DNA of 60,955 nt. It comes from JBKPNZ01 sp046732895 (GTDB lineage: Bacteria > Actinomycetota > Thermoleophilia > Solirubrobacterales > 70-9). The notes under the pieces are model-generated. The model worked only from the letters and a program-made list of their open reading frames with translations. It made no database searches and was not told the DNA's origin. The translations under genes and the position numbers were made by a program. Positions within the stretch are counted from its first letter, which is position 1. Every line of letters starts with the position of its first letter. The DNA lies in NCBI GenBank assembly GCA_046732895.1, contig JBKPNZ010000013.1, positions 1 through 60,955 of the forward strand, written 5' to 3'. This document shows positions 55,308 through 60,955 of the stretch, in pieces.

Positions 55308-55328
55308 CTCACGGCGACACGAAGCCGG

Positions 55329-55622
55329 TTAGGACTCGGCGTCCTCGTCGCGGAGCCGCAGGCGCGCCTTCGCGCGCCAGCCGACCGTCACGTCGCGGTA
55401 GGTGACGCCCGGCTCGACCTCGTCGGGCAGGTTGTGGCGCTCGGAGCGCGACTCGCCCTCGCCTTCGACGCGCGGGTGTTCCTCGAGCGCCGGGTCGATC
55501 TCGGTGTGGGCGTAGGTCCTCACCTCGACCTCCGGCTTGCGCTTGAACCGAAGGCGCTTGGCATGAGCGACCGCGCCGATCTCAACGTCGGGCTCGGCCG
55601 GGCGCTCGCGCCGGGTTCCCAT
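55329..55622 (-). CDS. Small conserved protein, last gene of the Ser/Lys-rich cluster
   Basis: A 97-residue hydrophilic protein beginning MGTRRERPAEPDVEIG, with blocks AHAKRLRFKRKPEVEVRTY, ERHNLPDEVEPGVTYRDVTV and GWRAKARLRL. No signal, helix or known family is visible. Its ATG overlaps the upstream stop (TGATG). The frame extends over the upstream gene to 56642, but that part is a shadow. Probably a small beta-rich adaptor; this is only inference. Confidence 0.65.
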   Translation of the reverse strand: MGTRRERPAEPDVEIGAVAHAKRLRFKRKPEVEVRTYAHTEIDPALEEHPRVEGEGESRSERHNLPDEVEPGVTYRDVTVGWRAKARLRLRDEDAES

Positions 55623-56893
55623 CAGCCCTCGCTGGCTGCGGCGCGCACGTCGCGCACGGTGATGCGGCCGTCCTCGCCGCTGCCGTCCACGTCGTCGAGG
55701 TCGACGTCGAGCTCCTCGGCGACCTCGATCGCCCGCTCGGTGGCGTTCGCCTCCTGGGCCTTGCGCTCCTTGCGCCGCTCGGAGATCTCCTTGGCCTTGC
55801 GGTGGGCTGCCAGGCGCAGGCCCTTCGCCTCCTGGGTCGCGGCGGACTTGATCTCCTGTGCGGCGAGCTTGGTCGCGAACTTCGCGATGTCGCCGGCGCT
55901 GACGCCCAGCTCGCCCGCGCCCTCGGCGAGCTGGCCCATGGGCGCGCCGTCCTGGCCGGCCACACCCAAGAGCTGGCCCGCGGCCTGCTCTGCGCCCTGG
56001 CCGGCTTCGCCAACGGTCTGCTCGACGCCCTGCACGGTCTGGTCGAGGTTGCCGACGGCCTCGCCGGCTCCCTCGCCAGCGTCGCCCACGGCCTGGCCCG
56101 CACCCTCGCCGACATCGCCCACGGCTTCGCCGGCTCCCTCGCCGACATCGCCGACGGCCTGCCCGGCGCCCTGGCCGATCTGGCCGACCGCCTGCCCGGC
56201 GCCCTGGCCGATCTCGCCCACGCCCTGGCCGGCACCCTGGCCGATGTGCTGGAGCGCGTCCTCGGCGCCCTCGCCGACATCCTCGACAGCCTCGCCCGAC
56301 TCGCCGAGCATGTCGCCGGCGCCCGCGCCGATGTCCTCGACGGCCGCGCCGAGGCTCTCGAGTAGCTCCGGATTGCGGTCGAGCGTCGTCATCACGCGAT
56401 CGACGATGGCCGCCACGTGGTCCAAGCGCACCTTGACAAGCGCCTGCGCCTCGACGCCCTTGACGTCGAGGCGGACCTTGCCGAGATGCACGTCGACGCC
56501 GACCTTGAGCTTCACGAGGTCGAGCACGTATGCGTTCAGGGCCACGTGCGCATCGAGGTTGTCGAGCACGAAGTGAAGCGAGTCGAGCTTGACGACCGGA
56601 ACGTCGAGCAGGACGTCGGGAAGCTCGTCGTCGAGCTCCCACGGATCGGTCTCGACGTAGTGGCGGTACTCGCGCTCCGGCGCCGTGCCGATGCCCTCCA
56701 CGTTCTGGGCGAACCGGTACTTCTCAGTCTTCTCCGAGGCGGGGCGCGAGTCGCCGCCGTTGCGCCGTGCCGGGCTCGACCCGTTCGAGCTGCGCGAGCG
56801 TGAGTTCGTGCTCCCCGAGCGTGACTTCGAGTTCGAGCGCGAATTCGAGTTCCGCGAGCTTGACTTGCGCGACTTCGTGCGCTGGCTTGCCAT
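55622..56893 (-). CDS. Ser/Arg-rich, 11-residue-repeat protein with E3-binding (PSBD-like) domain
   Basis: A 423-residue protein in four parts: a Ser/Arg/Lys/Asn-rich tail (1-50); a conserved core (90-175: DVPVVKLDSLHFVLDNLDAH, VKGVEAQALVKVRLDHVAAI, LDRNPELLES); a Gly-rich region with seven 11-residue repeats at 206-282; and a C-terminal segment (384-420: ATERAIEVAEELDVDLDDV, GSGEDGRITVRDVRAA) that matches the peripheral-subunit-binding domain of dehydrogenase E2 proteins. No known family covers the whole. Start overlaps the upstream stop (TGATG). Function unknown. Confidence 0.8.
   Translation of the reverse strand: MASQRTKSRKSSSRNSNSRSNSKSRSGSTNSRSRSSNGSSPARRNGGDSRPASEKTEKYRFAQNVEGIGTAPEREYRHYVETDPWELDDELPDVLLDVPVVKLDSLHFVLDNLDAHVALNAYVLDLVKLKVGVDVHLGKVRLDVKGVEAQALVKVRLDHVAAIVDRVMTTLDRNPELLESLGAAVEDIGAGAGDMLGESGEAVEDVGEGAEDALQHIGQGAGQGVGEIGQGAGQAVGQIGQGAGQAVGDVGEGAGEAVGDVGEGAGQAVGDAGEGAGEAVGNLDQTVQGVEQTVGEAGQGAEQAAGQLLGVAGQDGAPMGQLAEGAGELGVSAGDIAKFATKLAAQEIKSAATQEAKGLRLAAHRKAKEISERRKERKAQEANATERAIEVAEELDVDLDDVDGSGEDGRITVRDVRAAASEG
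56048..56278 (-). repeat. Seven 33-bp coding repeats (11-residue units)
   Basis: The coding strand encodes seven consecutive 11-residue units of the form [VIA]-G-[EQ]-G-A-G-[EQ]-A-V-G-[DQN], with the flanking units degenerate. The DNA is correspondingly repetitive (33-bp period). 11-residue periodicity suits an extended amphipathic helix, as in LEA proteins, apolipoproteins and synuclein. Confidence 0.85.
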
Positions 56894-57903
56894 CAGCCCT
56901 GACCTCCCTTGCCCGCGAGCCTGCCCGAGAGCTGCTTGGTGCCCTTGCCGACTCCCTCGACGCCGCGGCCCGCGCCCTGACCGGCGCCGGCAACGCCGCG
57001 CTTGGCTCCCTTGCCGGCGCCGGCGACGCCGCGCTTCGCGCCTTGGCCGACTCCCTCAAGGCCCTGGCCGGCGCCCTTGCCGACCTGGCTCACGGCCTGG
57101 CCGGTGCCCTCGCCGACCGCGCCGACCGCCTGCCCCGCGCCCTCGCCCACGTCTTCGACCGCGTCGCCGGACTCGTCGAGCAGATCCCCGGTGCCCGCGC
57201 CGAGCTCCTCGATGGACCTGCCGACGCTCTGCAGGAGCGCCGGATTTCGATCCAGGCTCAGGAGCACTCGCTCGAGGATCGCGGTGACGTTGTCCAGCTT
57301 CGCCTTCAGAAGCGCCTGGGCCTCGACCCCCTCGATCTTCAGCTCGACCTTGTCGAGCTGAGCCTCGGCTCCCACTCCGATCTTGACCAGCTTCCGGACC
57401 TCGGCGAGCACGGCCACCTGCGCGTGCAGGTCGTCGACCTCGATGTCGACCTCGTCGACCTTGACCACGGGGACCGCGACCATCACGTCCGGGCCGCCCT
57501 CGATGTCCTTCGGATCCACGACCGAGTAGTCCTTGAACTCCTCACGCTTGCGCTTGCGAGCGGAGGAGCTGCGGCCGTTCTTGTTAACGACCGACCTCGT
57601 CTCCGAGGGCCTCACCCTCGCGTCGCCCTCGTCGCCGACCTTCCCCGCGGCCTTCTGTGACGGGTTGTCCTTGGCGGACGTCGACTTGGAGTTCGACTTT
57701 GACTTCGACTTGGTCGCGCTCGACTTCGAGTTCGACTTTGACCTCGCGCTCGACTTCGAGTTCGACTTTGACCTCGCGCTCGACTTCGAGTTCGACTTGG
57801 ACCTCTGGTTCGACCTCGACTTCGACTTCGCCGATGTGCGCCGGTTCGATCCGCCGCTCGAGCTGCGGCTGCGTGAGCGCGAGCTCGAAGTCTTCGTGGC
57901 CAT
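56893..57903 (-). CDS. Ser/Lys-rich, 11-residue-repeat protein (paralog without PSBD)
   Basis: A 336-residue paralog of the downstream gene. Residues 1-75 are almost only Ser, Lys, Arg and Asn (SKSRSNQRSKSNSKSSARSK). The shared core is at 135-225 (VAVPVVKVDEVDIEVDDLHA, IEGVEAQALLKAKLDNVTAI, SLDRNPALLQS). From about 252 to 326 Gly-rich 11-residue units again follow, more basic here (GAKRGVAGAGKGAKRGVAGA). It lacks the PSBD-like end. The basic tail suggests contact with nucleic acid or an acidic surface. It overlaps the next start by TGATG. Confidence 0.8.
   Translation of the reverse strand: MATKTSSSRSRSRSSSGGSNRRTSAKSKSRSNQRSKSNSKSSARSKSNSKSSARSKSNSKSSATKSKSKSNSKSTSAKDNPSQKAAGKVGDEGDARVRPSETRSVVNKNGRSSSARKRKREEFKDYSVVDPKDIEGGPDVMVAVPVVKVDEVDIEVDDLHAQVAVLAEVRKLVKIGVGAEAQLDKVELKIEGVEAQALLKAKLDNVTAILERVLLSLDRNPALLQSVGRSIEELGAGTGDLLDESGDAVEDVGEGAGQAVGAVGEGTGQAVSQVGKGAGQGLEGVGQGAKRGVAGAGKGAKRGVAGAGQGAGRGVEGVGKGTKQLSGRLAGKGGQG
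57721..57810 (-). repeat. 30-bp tandem repeats in the Ser/Lys-rich tail
   Basis: Bases 57721-57750 and 57751-57780 are identical 30-mers, and 57781-57810 is a third, diverged copy. Each encodes the decapeptide RSKSNSKSSA or a variant. This is in-frame expansion of a low-complexity tail, so copy number could vary between strains. Confidence 0.92.
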
Positions 57904-57922
57904 TGAGCGTCCCCTTGCTCAG

Positions 57923-58444
57923 TTAGTCGCCGACTTGCTCGCGGACCTTGCGCACCTCGGAGGTGAGCTGGCCGACCTGGAAACCCGCCTTGCCGATCTC
58001 CTTGGCCGCTGATCCGAAGGCCTTGGTGGCGCCGCCGAGCGCCTTGGCCGTGTTGGGCTTGCCGATCTGCGGCATCTGCACGCCGAGCACCTTCTTCCCC
58101 GAGCCGTTACGCGCAATCGCCACGCCTCCGGCGAGGCCGGCGAGTGCTGCGCCGCCGGCGATCATCGGCGTCTTCGCCTTCGATGCGATCGACGTGACCG
58201 CCTCGCGCATTCCGCCCTGGTTCTTGGCGCGGCCGTTCGTCTGGGTCCGCTTGGCACTGCCATTCGCCTGCGCCCGCGTGGACTTCGTGCGTGCCGAGGC
58301 CTTGGTGCTGCGCCCAGTGGCCTTCGTGCGTCCGGATGCCTTCGCGCGCCCGTTCGAGCTGGTGATACGGCGCCTGCGCGAGCTGCTCGACTGGCTTCGA
58401 GATGAGCTGCCTGCGCTGCTGCGCCGGGTCTTCGTCTGGGGCAT
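57923..58444 (-). CDS. Ser/Arg/Lys-rich protein with hydrophobic segment, first gene of cluster
   Basis: A 173-residue protein: a basic, Ser/Thr/Arg-rich tail (1-78) like the next two proteins, then a hydrophobic glycine-alanine segment (92-111, TPMIAGGAALAGLAGGVAIA), then a conserved basic stretch with VLGVQMPQIGKPN and a terminal helix (GFQVGQLTSEVRKVREQVGD). ATG at 58444 behind GAGGAGGAGG. The hydrophobic segment may insert in a membrane or a lipid or protein shell. Ends 20 bases before the next gene. Confidence 0.72.
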   Translation of the reverse strand: MPQTKTRRSSAGSSSRSQSSSSRRRRITSSNGRAKASGRTKATGRSTKASARTKSTRAQANGSAKRTQTNGRAKNQGGMREAVTSIASKAKTPMIAGGAALAGLAGGVAIARNGSGKKVLGVQMPQIGKPNTAKALGGATKAFGSAAKEIGKAGFQVGQLTSEVRKVREQVGD

Positions 58445-58520
58445 GCTGCCTCCTCCTCGGGATCCTTCCTTGCTCGACAGGACTACCCAGGGTGAGGGCT
58501 CCAAACCCCCTGCAAGCCCG

Positions 58521-60020
58521 CTAGCTCGACGGCGTGGCGACGACGCTCATCGTCTGCAGTGTGCGGTCGGTGCCCCCACGCACGAACGCGCCCGCTGCCA
58601 TCGACTCGTCGAGGAACTCGACAAGCTCGGCGGTGATCGCCTCGCCGGGGACGACGTTCGGTATGCCGGGCGGATAGACGGCAAGGGCGTCGGCGGCCAC
58701 GCGCCCAACCGCCTGGCGCAGGGGGATGCGCTCGCGGGCGCTGAGCCACGCCTCGCGCGGGCTCAGCACGCGGGGACCGTCGGCGGGCAGCGGCGGGCGG
58801 TGAGCCGACAGGCGGGCCTCGCCGGCCTCGCCCGCGAGCGCCCGTTCCAGGGCTGCGATCAGGAGCTCCATGTGCTCGCGCTCCTCGCCGGGCGCGAGGA
58901 TCGCGACCACCACGTTGTCGCCGACGAGTTCAGGGAAGACGCCCTGGGCACGCAGCGTATCCCCAAGCGGCCGGGCATCGACGCCGCGCGGCCGGGTGTC
59001 GATGCACAGGCGCATCAGGTCGACGTCGTCGATCGAGTAGGTGCCGACCGCGCGGCGGTCCAGGACCTCGAGGCCGAGACGGTCGCGCAGCTCGGCGTGG
59101 ATGCCCGGCACGTCGTCGAGCGTGGCGGCGATCGCCCGCTCGCCCTCGGTCGCCATCCATGAGCGGGCGGCATCGAGCGATCCCGCCAAGAGCGCGCTGG
59201 GACTCGTGGACTCGAGCGCGGTCACGGCGCGATCGACCACCGCGCCCTCGAACCCGAGGGGGTCGGCGCCGAGATGGATCATCGCCGACTGGGTCAGGCT
59301 GCCGGCCATCTTGTGGGTGCTGGAGACCACCAGGTCGGCGCCTGCGGAGATCGCGTCCCGCGGCACGCGATCCGAGAATGCGAAGTGGGCGCCCCACGCC
59401 TCGTCGACGATCACGGGGATCCCACGCGCGTGGGCTTCCTCGACGAGGCCCGCGACGTCGGCACCGGCGCCGAAGTAGGTCGGCGAGAGCAAAAAGACGG
59501 CGCCGACGTCCGGGTGCTCGGCGAGGGCCGCCTTCAGCGCCTCGCGCGAGACGCAATGGGCGACGCCCAGCTCCAGGTCGACGTCGGGCTGCACGAACAC
59601 CGGCTGCAGGCCGAAGAGCGTGAGGCCCTCGATCGCGCTCGAGTGGACGTTTCGCTGCATCAGGATCTTCGGGCCGAGCTGGCGGGCGGCCAAGACCGCG
59701 ACGTGCACCGCCCCCGATCCGCCGCGGTCGATGAACCAGCTGCGCGAGGCGCCCCAGGCATCGGCCGCGAGCCCCTGCGAGAGGTCGAGCGGCGTCGGCC
59801 GCGGGCCTGAGTCGATCCCGGGGATCATCGGCTCTGTGTCGAAGGCGAGGGCGAGCTCGCCGATCGCCTCGCGCAGCTTGGGGGCCGCGTAGCGACCTGC
59901 CTTGTGGGCTGGGACGTTGAAGCAGGCGGCGAGGTGCTCCCGGTGCGCGACGAGCGCGTCGAGGTACGGGGTCTCGGCCTGGTTCAGGGTCGTAGTTCGT
60001 CGTGCCTCAGCGAGGTGCAT
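58521..60020 (-). CDS. Orn/Lys/Arg decarboxylase-family PLP enzyme
   Basis: A 499-residue fold-type I PLP enzyme: VPAHKAGRYAAPKL, IDRGGSGAVHVAVLAARQ (cofactor), VFLLSPTYFGAG, PVIVDEAWGAHFAFS and the Schiff-base lysine in VVSSTHKMAGSLTQSAM. The C-terminal domain ends with YPPGIPNVVPGEAIT, typical of the speA/cad-like short decarboxylases. It makes a diamine from a basic amino acid; which one cannot be read. Start ATG at 60020 with a weak ribosome site. Confidence 0.9.
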   Translation of the reverse strand: MHLAEARRTTTLNQAETPYLDALVAHREHLAACFNVPAHKAGRYAAPKLREAIGELALAFDTEPMIPGIDSGPRPTPLDLSQGLAADAWGASRSWFIDRGGSGAVHVAVLAARQLGPKILMQRNVHSSAIEGLTLFGLQPVFVQPDVDLELGVAHCVSREALKAALAEHPDVGAVFLLSPTYFGAGADVAGLVEEAHARGIPVIVDEAWGAHFAFSDRVPRDAISAGADLVVSSTHKMAGSLTQSAMIHLGADPLGFEGAVVDRAVTALESTSPSALLAGSLDAARSWMATEGERAIAATLDDVPGIHAELRDRLGLEVLDRRAVGTYSIDDVDLMRLCIDTRPRGVDARPLGDTLRAQGVFPELVGDNVVVAILAPGEEREHMELLIAALERALAGEAGEARLSAHRPPLPADGPRVLSPREAWLSARERIPLRQAVGRVAADALAVYPPGIPNVVPGEAITAELVEFLDESMAAGAFVRGGTDRTLQTMSVVATPSS

Positions 60021-60047
60021 CCTGCCGGCGAGGACACTACCTCGGAG

Positions 60048-60955
60048 CTACGGCTCGAGCTTGAACCAATCGACGGTCCCGGGGATGGTGGCGGCGGTGT
60101 AGAGGGAGTTGTCCTGAGGGCTGATCGCCAGTTGGCCGACCCCCTCCAGCCCCGTGACCGTGTCGTCGCAGGTCTCCGTGCTCGACGTGTCCTTGATGCA
60201 CTCGGCGCCGCTGAAGGCGCCGGTCGAGGTGCTCCGCTGGAACCGGTCGACGGTCCAGTCGCCGGCCGAGGTGACAAAGCCCGCGGTGCCGGCCTTGTCG
60301 ATCGCGACGCCCTCGGGGAACGCGAGGCCGTCCGCGCTGCCCGCGCACGCGTCGGTGCCCGTGTCGTTGTCCTGGGTGCAGCCCTGGTGGGTGATCTCAC
60401 CGGTCGAGGTGTCGCGTGAGAAGCGGCCGACTGCGTCGTCGAAGACCGACGTGACGTAGAGCGTTGGCGGGCCCTGGGCGACGGCAAGGCCCCAGGCGCC
60501 GTTGAGGCCGTTGGCGCTGTCGTCGCAGCTGTCCATCGTCGTGTCGTTGTCCATCACGCAGCCGATTGGAGTCAGCTTGCCGTTGCTCGTATTGCGGGTG
60601 AAAGCCACCACCGCGTCGTCGCCCTCGCCGGCGGCATAGACGGCCTTGCCGTTGGGGGCGACGACCACGCCTTCGGGGTTCTGGAGCCCGTCGGTGGAGC
60701 GGTCGCAGTTGTCGGTCGTCTCGTCGTTGTCGGTGATGCACTGCCTCTCGCTGAGCTTGCCGGTCTGCTTGTCGCGCTTGAAGACCGAGATGGCGTTGTC
60801 GGTGAAGGCGGCGACGTAGACCGACTTGCCGTCGGGGCTCACCGCGATCGCGCTCGGCGCGTTGAGCCCCTTCGCCGTCTGCTTGCAGGGGTGGGCGTTG
60901 CGGTCGTTGTCCTGGATGCAGCCCTTCGGCTTCAGCTTGCCGCTCGACTTGCGCT
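60048..60955 (-). CDS. Secreted beta-propeller protein with disulfide-patterned blades, N-terminus beyond window
   Basis: Partial gene: the open frame runs off the right edge. The visible ~302 residues hold six tandem units of ~46-50 residues, each with a strand block (SPDGKSVYVAAFTDNAI, APNGKAVYAAGEGDDAV) followed by a two-cysteine linker, e.g. GCVMDNDTTMDSCDDSANGL and GCTQDNDTGTDACAGS. The C-x-x-D-N-D-x5-C pattern suggests a disulfide per blade and perhaps a calcium site. Overall it resembles YVTN/lactonase-type propellers. An exported location follows from the cysteines. Confidence 0.82.
   Translation of the reverse strand, partial: RKSSGKLKPKGCIQDNDRNAHPCKQTAKGLNAPSAIAVSPDGKSVYVAAFTDNAISVFKRDKQTGKLSERQCITDNDETTDNCDRSTDGLQNPEGVVVAPNGKAVYAAGEGDDAVVAFTRNTSNGKLTPIGCVMDNDTTMDSCDDSANGLNGAWGLAVAQGPPTLYVTSVFDDAVGRFSRDTSTGEITHQGCTQDNDTGTDACAGSADGLAFPEGVAIDKAGTAGFVTSAGDWTVDRFQRSTSTGAFSGAECIKDTSSTETCDDTVTGLEGVGQLAISPQDNSLYTAATIPGTVDWFKLEP

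Noticed and set aside
56041..57810. Repetitive DNA resembling a CRISPR array or satellite
   Set aside because: The repeats are in frame (33 bp and 30 bp), have no unique spacers and lie inside coding sequence.

Overview
The window is about 61 kb of very GC-rich, gene-dense bacterial DNA. It looks like a chromosomal segment of an actinobacterium, most likely a deep soil lineage such as Thermoleophilia/Solirubrobacterales. The signs are actinobacterial-type LexA boxes, an Rv2578c-family radical SAM gene, a BTAD-type (SARP-like) regulator, a c-di-AMP riboswitch ahead of an Rpf-like transglycosylase, an ECF sigma factor fused to a zinc-finger/membrane tail, and many GTG/TTG starts. The species assignment is inference. 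I see no transposase, integrase, phage gene or CRISPR array. Acs at the left edge and a beta-propeller gene at the right edge are cut by the window.

Region 1 (1-17.3 kb) is mainly metabolism: an acetate module (satP, acs), a sulfatase, an Rv2578c-family radical SAM gene with a LexA box against its start codon, an HtrA-like protease coupled to a VOC ring-cleavage dioxygenase, a class III aminotransferase, an ACT-domain protein, a degenerate GGDEF protein, a YyaL/DUF255 protein, a cupredoxin-DUF1501-DUF1800 export cluster and glutamine synthetase. Region 2 (17.5-21.9 kb) holds a cysteine-less carboxymuconolactone decarboxylase-family protein, the c-di-AMP riboswitch/Rpf unit, an SDR, RNase P RNA, lexA with its own box and a small coupled zinc-ribbon gene, and tRNA-Leu(GAG).

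Region 3 (21.9-34.8 kb) is a signalling block. A large BTAD-AAA-TPR regulator diverges from a four-gene operon of three paralogous multi-pass membrane proteins and a class III cyclase. A partner-switching set follows: an RsbU/RsbW-like fusion and two STAS proteins. Region 4 (34.8-51.2 kb) carries cytochrome c maturation genes in two pieces (ccmE-ccmF-ccmI-like running into secG, and ccmG-ccmH 11 kb away). Between them are a cyclase and a diguanylate cyclase that converge, a carboxylate-amine ligase/FAD/VOC operon, an EEP nuclease-fold protein, and a MarR-MMPL pair around a clear palindromic operator.

Region 5 (51.3-61 kb) has the sigma/anti-sigma-like fusion, two palindromes in an AT-rich intergenic region, DUF1684 and Vps62-like proteins, a PLP decarboxylase and a disulfide-patterned beta-propeller. 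It also holds the best candidate for an undescribed system: a four-gene cluster (55.3-58.4 kb), mostly linked by TGATG overlaps. Its proteins combine Ser/Arg/Lys-rich tails, a shared conserved core, Gly-rich 11-residue repeats and, in one case, an E3-binding (PSBD-like) domain.
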